Part shown: one piece after another, positions 45,931 through 53,201 of the stretch
Layout of the letters: each line of letters starts with the position of its first letter
Position numbering within the stretch: position 1 is the first letter of the stretch
Program-made: the position numbers and the translations under genes
The notes under the pieces: model-generated
What the model saw: the letters and a program-made list of their open reading frames with translations, nothing else
What the model was told of the DNA's origin: nothing
Database searches by the model: none
Assembly (NCBI RefSeq): GCF_947501165.1
Contig: NZ_CANMUU010000001.1
Coordinates: forward strand, 496,001-560,000
DNA length: 64,000 bases
Reading direction: 5' to 3'
DNA from: an uncultured Allomuricauda sp.
GTDB taxonomy: Bacteria > Bacteroidota > Bacteroidia > Flavobacteriales > Flavobacteriaceae

Positions 45931-47571
45931 TTAAAGTGAAATTCCGCGTTTCCAAGGTATAAAATCATCTTGTCCCAGTTGTTGGGCCTTGGTCTTTATC
46001 TTCCCGCTGGCCACATCGATGATATATTCCATCAATTCTTCCCCCATTTGTGGGATTGACTTTTCCCCAGTAATAATACTACCGGCATCCACGTCGATAA
46101 GGTCGGGCATTCGCTGGGCCAAATCAGTATTGGAAGAAATTTTGATAACCGGTGCAATGGGGTTGCCCGTTGGCGTACCCAGACCTGTGGTGAACAAAAT
46201 AATATTGGCCCCTGAACCTGCCAAAGCCGTTGTGCTTTCCACATCGTTACCTGGGGTGCAGAGTAGGTTAAGTCCAGGTTTATGGGCGTATTCTGTATAG
46301 TCAAGTACATCAGTTATGGGCGATGTGCCTCCCTTTTTGGCGGCTCCTGCGCTTTTCATGGCATCGGTAATCAAACCATCCTTGATATTCCCCGGACTGG
46401 GATTCATGTCAAAACCAGAGCCTACCGCAACGGCAGCATTGGAATAGGCTTCCATCATCTTCGTAAACCTATTGGCAATGGCGTCATGAGTACAACGGTT
46501 AATGAGTTGTTGCTCAACACCGCAGAGTTCAGGAAATTCCGCCAGCATGGTTTTTCCACCCAAGGCTACCAATATATCGGAGGCGTGCCCTACAGCCGGA
46601 TTGGCTGAGATTCCGGAGAAGCCATCTGAGCCTCCACATTCCAGTCCAAGTGTCAATTTTTCCAAAGAAGCTGGCTCACGTGTCGCCTTGTTGGCTTCGG
46701 TCAGGCCATGAAAGGTAAGGGTAATGGCCTTGACCAAGAGGTCTTCTTCGGTCCCTTCGTTCTGCTGTTCCAAAATATGTAGGGGCTTATCAAAATCGGG
46801 ATTCAGGGCATGTAGTTTATCTTTTAAAATGGAAATTTGTGCGTTTTGACATCCCAAACTAAGAATGGTACCCCCTGCGACGTTTGGGTTGTTCAAATAA
46901 CCAGCAATCAACGCGCAAAGCGCTTCAGAATCCTGCCGAATGCTACCACAACCTCCCTGATGGGTCAGGAATTTAATCCCATCCACCTGCTTAAAAATTG
47001 GGGATACTTCAATTTGTTCTTCTTCTAACGCTATAGCGACCTTGGCGGCACTCTCATTTTGATAGTGCGTCACCAACTTTCTTACATAACTTTTGTATTT
47101 ATTGGGATGCGTAAACCCTAACTCCTCCAAAAAGGCATCCTTCATAACGGCTACGTTACGGTTTTCACAAAACACAAGGGGAATTACGACCCAATAATTG
47201 GCCGTTCCCACTTGACCATCAGAGCGGTGATATCCTAAAAACGAACGACCCTTAAATTTTGAAATATCTGGTGGGCTCCAATCCAAATCCGGAATTCGTT
47301 TTCCAAAAACATCAGCTTCGTGGGATACATTTTCGGTAGTCAACACTTCTCCCTTTCCAATAGATTGATGGGCCTTTCCCACCACACTACCATACATCAT
47401 GATGATATCCCCCTTATTTAAATCATGAGAAGCAAATTTATGTTTGGCTCTTACGGCTTGTTTTAACTGTAATGAACAATCATTCAACTCTAGGGCTTCT
47501 CCTTGATCCAGATTATCCAGCGCTACCAGCACATTGTCCTGAGGATGAATTTTTAGGATTTTTTGTTTCAT
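45931..47571 (-). CDS. uxaA: altronate dehydratase
   Basis: 546 residues with the two-part UxaA layout: N-terminal SAF-type domain (about 1-100) and a C-terminal metal-dependent dehydratase part with HQGGCGSIRQDSEALCAL, LGLECGGSDGFSGISANPAV and KAQRLWQ-free core TALAGSGANIILFTTGLGTP. It dehydrates D-altronate to KDG in the galacturonate branch. First gene of the leftward operon; its ATG lies 21 nt from the perfect operator at 47592-47611, and a TAnnTTTG-like box (TAAATTTG, 47581-47574) stands between. Confidence 0.94.
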   Translation of the reverse strand: MKQKILKIHPQDNVLVALDNLDQGEALELNDCSLQLKQAVRAKHKFASHDLNKGDIIMMYGSVVGKAHQSIGKGEVLTTENVSHEADVFGKRIPDLDWSPPDISKFKGRSFLGYHRSDGQVGTANYWVVIPLVFCENRNVAVMKDAFLEELGFTHPNKYKSYVRKLVTHYQNESAAKVAIALEEEQIEVSPIFKQVDGIKFLTHQGGCGSIRQDSEALCALIAGYLNNPNVAGGTILSLGCQNAQISILKDKLHALNPDFDKPLHILEQQNEGTEEDLLVKAITLTFHGLTEANKATREPASLEKLTLGLECGGSDGFSGISANPAVGHASDILVALGGKTMLAEFPELCGVEQQLINRCTHDAIANRFTKMMEAYSNAAVAVGSGFDMNPSPGNIKDGLITDAMKSAGAAKKGGTSPITDVLDYTEYAHKPGLNLLCTPGNDVESTTALAGSGANIILFTTGLGTPTGNPIAPVIKISSNTDLAQRMPDLIDVDAGSIITGEKSIPQMGEELMEYIIDVASGKIKTKAQQLGQDDFIPWKRGISL

Positions 47572-47591
47572 TTCAAATTTAATTGCTAATA

Positions 47592-47611
47592 TTGTGCAAT
47601 CGATTGCACAA
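47592..47611. promoter_or_regulatory. perfect 20-bp palindrome, putative LacI operator
   Basis: TTGTGCAATCGATTGCACAA is a perfect inverted repeat with the central CG-type core usual for LacI-family sites. It sits in the short divergent gap between uxaA (21 nt away) and kdgK (98 nt to its ATG), so one bound dimer could control both operons. Near copies stand at 32194 and 32046. Confidence 0.82.
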
Positions 47612-47709
47612 ATTAACTAAAAATCTTTTACTTTTCTTCAAGTAATTTGAAAATAGTAGGTTTCCAATCGATTTTAATTCTTGAAATTAAGACCAAAACA
47701 CACGTAGTA

Positions 47710-48747
47710 ATGAAAAAAGTAATCACCTTTGGTGAAATTATGTTACGCCTTGCTCCTCCAGGATTTCTACGTTTTTCCCAAACCAATTCTTTTGATGTGG
47801 TTTATGGGGGTGGAGAATCGAACGTAGCGGTTTCCTTGGCCAACTACGGTATTCCAGTGGATTTTGTCACTCGATTACCTGAAAATGACCTTGGAAAATG
47901 CGCCATGATGGAACTTCGCAAACGAGGTGTAAATGTGGAGAACATCATTTGGGGCGGAGAACGATTGGGTATCTACTTTTTGGAAACTGGGGCTGTTGCC
48001 CGAGGGAGTAAGGTGGTCTATGACCGAGCTCATTCCGCGATGTCACAAATTGAGAAAGGGATGATTGATTGGGAGGCTGTTTTTAAAGATGCGGACTGGT
48101 TCCATTGGACGGGAATAACCCCGGCCATTTCACAAGGTGCGGCTGATGCCTGTTTGGAAGCCTGTGAAGTGGCAAGTCGAATGGGAGTGACCATATCCAC
48201 CGATTTGAATTATAGAAAAAAACTTTGGAAATACGGGGTTGAACCTGAGACCATCATGACTCCTCTGGTGGAACATTGTGATGTTATTTTGGGAAACGAG
48301 GAAGATGCCGAGAAACATTTTGGTATCCATCCCGAGGGTGTGGACGTCACTCAAGGCCATTCGGTGAGTACCAAGGCCTTTGAATCGGTCTGTAAACAGA
48401 TGATGGAGAAGTTTCCAAAAGCGAAAAAGGTTATCACTACCTTGAGAGGGTCCATTAGTGCTTCGCACAATTCGTGGGCCGGTGTGCTCTATGACGGAAA
48501 AACCTTGTATGAATCCAATACGTATCAAATTACCCATATCGTAGATCGTGTAGGAGGTGGAGACTCTTTTATGGGCGGATTGATTTACGGATTATTGACA
48601 TATCAAGGTGACGACCAGAAAGCCTTGGATTTTGCAGTAGCCGCTTCCTGTTTGAAGCACACCATCAAAGGGGATGCGAATCAAGTTACGGTGGACGAGG
48701 TTGAAAAACTAATGGGTGGTGATGCTTCCGGAAGGGTGTCGAGATAA
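47710..48747 (+). CDS. kdgK: 2-keto-3-deoxygluconate kinase
   Basis: 345 residues from ATG 47710; a TTG at 47647 would add 21 non-homologous residues. PfkB-family sugar kinase: VITFGEIMLRLAPPGFLRF, YGGGESNVAVSLANYG and the ATP/anion-hole motif DRVGGGDSFMGGLIYG with the catalytic Asp. It phosphorylates KDG, where the two uronate branches meet, to KDPG. First gene of the rightward operon kdgK-eda-dctPQM. Confidence 0.94.
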   Translation: MKKVITFGEIMLRLAPPGFLRFSQTNSFDVVYGGGESNVAVSLANYGIPVDFVTRLPENDLGKCAMMELRKRGVNVENIIWGGERLGIYFLETGAVARGSKVVYDRAHSAMSQIEKGMIDWEAVFKDADWFHWTGITPAISQGAADACLEACEVASRMGVTISTDLNYRKKLWKYGVEPETIMTPLVEHCDVILGNEEDAEKHFGIHPEGVDVTQGHSVSTKAFESVCKQMMEKFPKAKKVITTLRGSISASHNSWAGVLYDGKTLYESNTYQITHIVDRVGGGDSFMGGLIYGLLTYQGDDQKALDFAVAASCLKHTIKGDANQVTVDEVEKLMGGDASGRVSR

Positions 48748-48762
48748 AAGTAAAAATCAAGT

Positions 48763-49428
48763 ATGAATCAAATCAATCATCAACAGCTACTGAATTGCAT
48801 GCATGAAACGGGATTGATTCCCGTTTTTAACCATACAGACATCGACGTAGCCAAAAAAGTATTGGATGCCTGTTATGAAGGTGGGGTTCGTGTATTTGAA
48901 TTTACCAACCGGGGCGAAAATGCGTTGGCAGTTTTTGGCGAACTTCTAAAACATGCCCAACAATACAACGACCTTTACCTGGGTATCGGAACCCTTTTTA
49001 CCAAAGAGGATGCGTCCCATTTTTTGGATGAAGGGGCTCATTTTTTGGTTTCACCTGCATTGATTCCCGAGATTGCCCATTTCGCCAATCAACAAGATTT
49101 GCTTTGGGTACCCGGGTGTGGCACGGTAACGGAGATGTATCAGGCCCTGCAACTTGAAGCAAAATTGATCAAAGCATTTCCGGGGAATGTTCTAGGCCCT
49201 GGATTTATCAAATCGGTAAAAGCAGTGTATCCGAAAGTGCCCATTATGCCTACAGGAGGGGTGAAACCTACCGAAGAGAATTTATCCGAGTGGTACAATG
49301 CTGGGGTCCATTGTGTGGGCATGGGAAGTCAACTGTTTAAACAAGAAGTGATTACTTCCGGCCGTTTTGAAGATTTGACCGAGTCCGTTTCCAAAACCAT
49401 AAAAACCATCAAAAAACTCAAAAAATAG
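48763..49428 (+). CDS. eda: KDPG/KHG aldolase
   Basis: 221 residues. Class I aldolase with Schiff-base Lys in IKAFPGNVLGPGF, the Glu of the EVTLRT position in EFTNRGENAL, and PTGGVKPTEENLSEWYNAG as phosphate site. It splits KDPG into pyruvate and glyceraldehyde 3-phosphate, ending the pathway. 15 nt after kdgK and 1 nt before the TRAP binding-protein gene, so clearly cotranscribed. Confidence 0.94.
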   Translation: MNQINHQQLLNCMHETGLIPVFNHTDIDVAKKVLDACYEGGVRVFEFTNRGENALAVFGELLKHAQQYNDLYLGIGTLFTKEDASHFLDEGAHFLVSPALIPEIAHFANQQDLLWVPGCGTVTEMYQALQLEAKLIKAFPGNVLGPGFIKSVKAVYPKVPIMPTGGVKPTEENLSEWYNAGVHCVGMGSQLFKQEVITSGRFEDLTESVSKTIKTIKKLKK

Positions 49429-49429
49429 G

Positions 49430-50404
49430 TTGAAAACCAGACTGCTTTCACTCATAATCCTGTTTTGTTGGTTTCTTTCTTGCGATAGTAAGGAGGAAGC
49501 GAAGGTGTTACGACTGGCTCATGGGCTCGATACCAATCACCCGGTGCATTTGGCTATGACGGATTTGGGGAAACAGTTGGAAATAGCCTCAAAAGGAAAG
49601 CTTACCGTAAAGATTTACCCCAGTGGTCAACTGGGCGCGGAACGCGAATGTCTGGAATTGCTTCAAATTGGAAGTTTGGACATTACCAAGGTTTCCGCGG
49701 CGGTTCTTGAAAACTTCGTACCGGAATATAAGGTGTTGAGCGTTCCCTACCTTTTTCGGGATAAAGCCCATTCCCATGCCGTATATGATTCACCAGTGGG
49801 GCGCCAGTTTTTGGAAAAGGGCGAGGATTACAAGCTTCGCGGACTCTGTTTCTATGATGCAGGAAGTCGCAGTTTCTATACCAAAAACAAGCCCATTGAA
49901 ACCCCCGAGGATTTGAAAGGAATGAAAATCAGGGTGCAAAAAAGCAATATGGCAGTGAGCATGGTGCAGCAATTAGGGGGTTCCCCAACCCCGATTTCTT
50001 GGGGGGAATTGTACACCGCCCTACAGCAAGGTGTGGTGGATGGAGCCGAAAACAACCTACCAAGTTTCCATACTTCAAAGCACTATGAAGTATGCAACTA
50101 CTACAGTTTTGATGAGCATACGGCTGTGCCCGACGTATTGTTGGTGGGCACAGAAACATGGAAACGTTTGAGTGAAAATGAGCGTAAGTGGCTTCAACAA
50201 GCAGCCAATGCTTCGGTAATTTATCAACGTAAGTTATGGGCGGAAGCAGAAGCGGAAGCACTAAAAGTAATAACAGAGGCTGGAGTGAAGATCAACTATC
50301 CGAACAAAGCGCTTTTTGCTGCCAAGACCAAGGAGTTTGGTCAGCTTTTTGAACCGAACTCTGAAGCGTCTCAGTTGATGCAGTCCATAAAAGAAATGCA
50401 GTAA
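49430..50404 (+). CDS. dctP: TRAP transporter solute-binding lipoprotein (DctP family)
   Basis: 324 residues. TTG at 49430 is the only start that keeps the signal peptide (LLSLIILFCWFLSC, lipobox FLSC). DctP features: LAHGLDTNHPVHLA, GELTALQ-like WGELYTALQQGVVDGAENN, and the carboxylate-binding Arg in KGMKIRVQKSN. As a lipoprotein it would be anchored in the periplasm. It binds an acid sugar, most likely galacturonate or glucuronate judging by the operon; family members for uronates are known. The stop overlaps the dctQ start (TAATG). Confidence 0.92.
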   Translation: MKTRLLSLIILFCWFLSCDSKEEAKVLRLAHGLDTNHPVHLAMTDLGKQLEIASKGKLTVKIYPSGQLGAERECLELLQIGSLDITKVSAAVLENFVPEYKVLSVPYLFRDKAHSHAVYDSPVGRQFLEKGEDYKLRGLCFYDAGSRSFYTKNKPIETPEDLKGMKIRVQKSNMAVSMVQQLGGSPTPISWGELYTALQQGVVDGAENNLPSFHTSKHYEVCNYYSFDEHTAVPDVLLVGTETWKRLSENERKWLQQAANASVIYQRKLWAEAEAEALKVITEAGVKINYPNKALFAAKTKEFGQLFEPNSEASQLMQSIKEMQ

Positions 50405-50913
50405 TGAGAAAACGGGTCAATGCAATTCTGGAAAAAATGCTTTTGGTCATCATGACCCTTATGTTGATTTCGGTAATTTGGCAGGTGATATCCCGTTATG
50501 TATTGGGAACTCCCAGTACGTTAACCGATGAGATTGCCAGTTTTTCCCTAATATGGTTGGGCTTGTATGGGGCCGCCTATGCGACGGGGAAAGAATTGCA
50601 TTTGGCCATCGACCTAATTCCAGTCGCTACAATTAACAAAGCACCCATTTTATTTTCGGGCTTGGTGGCCTTTGCCATTATTGTGTTTGCTATATGTGTA
50701 ATGGTAGTTGGCGGCACCAACCTATGTATACTCACTTTTAAGCTGCAACAGAAATCCGCTGCCTTGGAGATTCCGTTGGGGTGGATTTATAGTGCCGTGC
50801 CCATTTCGGGACTTTTTATCACCTATTTCAGTTTGGATACCTTTTTAAAAAGGCGCAACAGTTATTTAAAAAACAAAAATGGACTATACGGAAGCACTCA
50901 TACTGGTGATTAG
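50404..50913 (+). CDS. dctQ: TRAP transporter small permease (DctQ family)
   Basis: 169 residues, four membrane helices, with the family pattern VISRYVLGTPSTLTDEIASF and WLGLYGAAYATGKELHLAIDL. It couples the binding protein to the large permease. The end overlaps the dctM start by 35 nt, typical of tightly coupled TRAP genes. Confidence 0.93.
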   Translation: MRKRVNAILEKMLLVIMTLMLISVIWQVISRYVLGTPSTLTDEIASFSLIWLGLYGAAYATGKELHLAIDLIPVATINKAPILFSGLVAFAIIVFAICVMVVGGTNLCILTFKLQQKSAALEIPLGWIYSAVPISGLFITYFSLDTFLKRRNSYLKNKNGLYGSTHTGD

Positions 50914-52174
50914 CTTTGTCATCTTGATGGGTATAAGGGTACCCATTGCTTATAGCATAGGGCTGTCGGCACTACTCACTTTGGTAGTTTCCATGCCAAC
51001 CATACCTGCCATGACCACCCTGGCGCAGCGTATGGCCACCTCTCTGGACAGTTTTGCACTTTTGGCTATTCCGTTTTTTATTTTGGCGGGTCAAGTGATG
51101 AACCAAGGCGGTATCGCCCGTAGGTTGATTGATTTCGCGAAAGCCATTGTAGGTCCGCTACCTGGGGGATTGGCCTTTGTAAATATTATCGCCTGTATGC
51201 TTTTTGGGGCCATATCGGGCTCAGCCGTTGCTGCGGCCTCGGCCATAGGTGGATTTATGAATCCAATGATGGAAAAAGAGGGATATGACAAATCATTTAG
51301 CGCGGCAGTAAACATTACCAGTGCTACTACAGGGCTCATTATCCCCCCTAGTAACATTTTGATTATTTACTCTTTGGCCAGTGGTGGGGTTAGTATTGCC
51401 GCGCTTTTTCTGGCGGGCTATGTCCCAGGTATTTTGATTGGACTGGCCTTGATGCTGGTTGCAGGTATTTACTCTTGGAGGAAAAAGTATCCCACCGCAA
51501 AATCAATAGGGATCAAAATCTTTTTAAAACGATTTCTGGATGCGCTTCCCAGTTTACTCCTATTGGTCGTAGTGATAGGGGGAATTGTAGCTGGAATTTT
51601 TACAGCCACGGAGGCTTCCGCGGTAGCGGTCGTCTATACCTTTTTACTGGCTTTTGCGTACAAGGAGATTGAGCTAAAAGATGTTTCTTCCATTCTTCTG
51701 GAAACCACAAAAACCACGGCCATTGTCATGCTTTTGATTGCGACCTCCGTGGCGATGAGTTGGGTAATGAGTTATGAAAGCATTCCCCAGGAAATCAGTG
51801 CTGGACTGTTGGGTATCAGCAATAATCCGATCATCATTTTGATAATCATCAATTTGATTCTACTCTTTGTGGGTGTTTTTATGGATATGACCCCAGCGGT
51901 ATTGATTTTTACACCGATTTTCCTACCCATCGTCACCCAAATGGGGATTGACCCCATTCATTTCGGAATCATTATGATACTGAATCTCTGTATTGGACTT
52001 TGCACCCCTCCAGTGGGTTCGGTACTCTTCGTAGGCTGTGGGGTAGCCAATCTCAAAATTCAGCAGGTGGTACGCCCGTTACTCCCTCTGTTTATTATCA
52101 TGCTGGTTGTTTTGATGATAATCACCTATGTCCCAGAACTTAGTCTTTGGGTGCCAGAATTATTTGGGTTTTAA
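50879..52174 (+). CDS. dctM: TRAP transporter large permease (DctM family)
   Basis: 431 residues, about twelve membrane segments. Signature segments are PFFILAGQVMNQGGIARRL, FGAISGSAVAAASAIGGFM, TTGLIIPPSNILIIYS and GIFTATEASAVAVVY. It is the sodium-driven channel of the TRAP system and brings monomeric uronates across the inner membrane for UxaC. Last gene of the operon; hairpins at 52261-52311 and 52562-52591 follow. Confidence 0.95.
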   Translation: MDYTEALILVISFVILMGIRVPIAYSIGLSALLTLVVSMPTIPAMTTLAQRMATSLDSFALLAIPFFILAGQVMNQGGIARRLIDFAKAIVGPLPGGLAFVNIIACMLFGAISGSAVAAASAIGGFMNPMMEKEGYDKSFSAAVNITSATTGLIIPPSNILIIYSLASGGVSIAALFLAGYVPGILIGLALMLVAGIYSWRKKYPTAKSIGIKIFLKRFLDALPSLLLLVVVIGGIVAGIFTATEASAVAVVYTFLLAFAYKEIELKDVSSILLETTKTTAIVMLLIATSVAMSWVMSYESIPQEISAGLLGISNNPIIILIIINLILLFVGVFMDMTPAVLIFTPIFLPIVTQMGIDPIHFGIIMILNLCIGLCTPPVGSVLFVGCGVANLKIQQVVRPLLPLFIIMLVVLMIITYVPELSLWVPELFGF

Positions 52175-52260
52175 CATAATTCTCATGTTGTTTATTGAAA
52201 TTAGCAGGTAGGGGCATTAAGGAGTTTTCTATCGTCCGATGTCAAAAAAAGGCTATTTTA

Positions 52261-52311
52261 AGGGACAGTATGACAAAATCAATTTCTGGATAATTGAAGT
52301 GTCCTTTTTTT
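52261..52311 (+). terminator. weak terminator candidate after dctM
   Basis: GGACA (52263-52267) pairs with TGTCC (52300-52304) and an inner CAATT/AATTG pair (52280-52284, 52292-52296); T7 follows at 52305-52311. It lies 86 nt after the dctM stop. The stems are short, so support is modest. Confidence 0.4.
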
Positions 52312-52561
52312 GATCTCTTTTAATGGTTTTGTTAATTCAACTTTTATGGGATATTTGGATACTCATATTCTGTTTCCTATCATATTTTGATTTCAATTAA
52401 TGTTAAACAGTCACATATGTAATTTATAATAATCTGATTTTCTCTAAATATTATGTATCAATGAAATTTGAATTGTTTTGGTTTAATATGACTAATGTGA
52501 AAGGCACTTTGTGTTTACAGTTTTTGTCCTGCTTGCAGGACGAAGAATGTAAAGCAAGAGG

Positions 52562-52591
52562 GTAACACGCTAACGCGATGTTACTTTTTTT
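52562..52591 (+). terminator. rho-independent terminator in the island's right end
   Basis: GTAACACGC (52562-52570) pairs with GCG-A-TGTTAC (52575-52584), loop TAAC, one bulged A, followed by a T-run at 52585-52591. It is a good terminator, but no annotated gene ends just upstream; it may back up the TRAP operon or end an unseen small RNA. Confidence 0.55.
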
Positions 52592-52643
52592 AGTTGACTG
52601 ATTTTCAATTAATTATATGAATATAAAGTTTGACCCAAAATAG

Positions 52644-52702
52644 TTTTTACAGTAAAAACCTTGGTAGACCCAGTAAACATAGGAATTTTTTACAGTAAAA
52701 AA
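52644..52702. repeat. pair of TTTTTACAGTAAAAA palindromes
   Basis: Copy one, TTTTTACAGTAAAAA, is at 52644-52658; copy two, with one more base on each arm, is at 52686-52702. Their centres are 43 bp apart, about four helical turns. A half-site CAGTAAAC lies between (52671). The design fits binding of a dimeric protein to both, perhaps a recombination accessory factor. Inference only. Confidence 0.65.
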
Positions 52703-52995
52703 TGTTTATTGCCTTAGTTTGTACTCGTTTGTCAGACTGTTTTCATCAAATGAAATTTGAAATTGTTTGGGGTAGTTTTATAGTTCCTTTTTTGATGGGA
52801 AAAGGATATTAGAGATATGATAGGTGCGCCCTATTTCGATTTTATTTTACGCTTATCTTTCGGAACACTATAAAATCAAAACAGGATCCATGCGCAAAGT
52901 TTAAGGGTAAGTATTTGGGACAAATCACAAGTTATTCTAGAAATTTTTAGACTGAAATGTTAAAGTTTAACTCCAAATAAAATTTCTCTCAATCC

Positions 52996-53014
52996 GCGTG
53001 CAAATTGCGTGCAA
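52996..53014 (+). repeat. GCGTGCAAATTGCGTGCAA motif, right end of island
   Basis: Identical to 26735-26753 near the left end and in the same orientation. It lies 46 bp inside the right attachment repeat. Likely arm-type recombinase or excisionase site. Confidence 0.75.
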
Positions 53015-53016
53015 AT

Positions 53017-53053
53017 AAAAAAAGGCTTTAGAGTTTAATTTCTCTAAAGCCTT
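53017..53053 (-). terminator. terminator of tRNA-Asn, brought by the island
   Basis: Stem AAGGCTTTAGAG (53022-53033) and CTCTAAAGCCTT (53042-53053), loop TTTAATTT, T-run on the minus strand from 53023 to 53017. It directly follows the 3' end of tRNA-Asn. Its sequence differs from the hairpin at 26541-26575 beside the left repeat. Confidence 0.75.
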
Positions 53054-53060
53054 ACTATTA

Positions 53061-53106
53061 CTGCTCCCCCTCTTGGGCTCGAACCAAGGACCCTCTGATT
53101 AACAGT
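53061..53106 (-). repeat. right attachment repeat within tRNA-Asn
   Basis: The 46 bases shared with 26583-26628. They begin three bases beyond the discriminator and reach into the anticodon loop, which suggests crossover near the anticodon, as is common for tyrosine recombinases. Confidence 0.92.
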
Positions 53107-53137
53107 CAGATGCTCTAACCAACTGAGCTAAGGAGGA
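53064..53137 (-). tRNA. tRNA-Asn (anticodon GTT)
   Basis: 74-nt cloverleaf on the minus strand: acceptor TCCTCCT/AGGGGGA, D-arm GCTC..GAGC, anticodon arm TCTGA-CTGTTAA-TCAGA with anticodon GTT, T-arm CTTGG-TTCGAGC-CCAAG and discriminator G. CCA is not encoded. Integration left the gene whole: its 3' half is the copy carried by the element. Target site of the 26583-53106 island. Confidence 0.95.
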
Positions 53138-53201
53138 ATAATTTTCAATAAGCGGGTGCAAATATAGCAGTTTCTTTAAAAGACTACAAGCAAAAAATCA
53201 C

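Larger units (their letters stand above)
52175..53060. other. 886-bp gene-poor right end of the island
   Basis: No credible coding frame. It holds two candidate terminators (52261-52311, 52562-52591), a loop-poor hairpin GTCCTGCTTGCAGGAC (52526-52541), a pair of TTTTTACAGTAAAAA palindromes, a near-duplicate of about 20 bases (ATGAAATTTGAATTG at 52461 and ATGAAATTTGAAATTG at 52750), the GCGTGCAA arm repeat and the element-borne tRNA terminator. I read it as the attachment-site end of the element with binding sites and not as a decayed gene. Confidence 0.55.
26583..53106. mobile_element. 26.5-kb genomic island with uronate/pectin utilisation cargo
   Basis: Bounded by a 46-bp perfect direct repeat of the tRNA-Asn 3' portion, with the intact tRNA at the right end. 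Just inside each end lies the 19-bp motif GCGTGCAAATTGCGTGCAA (26735-26753; 52996-53014). A tyrosine recombinase gene (frameshifted) sits 140 bp inside the left repeat. The rest is a self-contained set of four operons: regulator, outer-membrane receptor, glycoside hydrolases, TRAP transporter and complete galacturonate/glucuronate catabolism. No conjugation, relaxase or phage genes are seen, so mobility must come from the recombinase plus helper functions elsewhere, or is lost. The right end (52175-53060) is gene-poor and repeat-rich. Confidence 0.85.

Noticed and set aside
52526-52541. GTCCTGCTTGCAGGAC hairpin as terminator
   Set aside because: Loop of two bases and no T-run after it; could be chance or a protein site.
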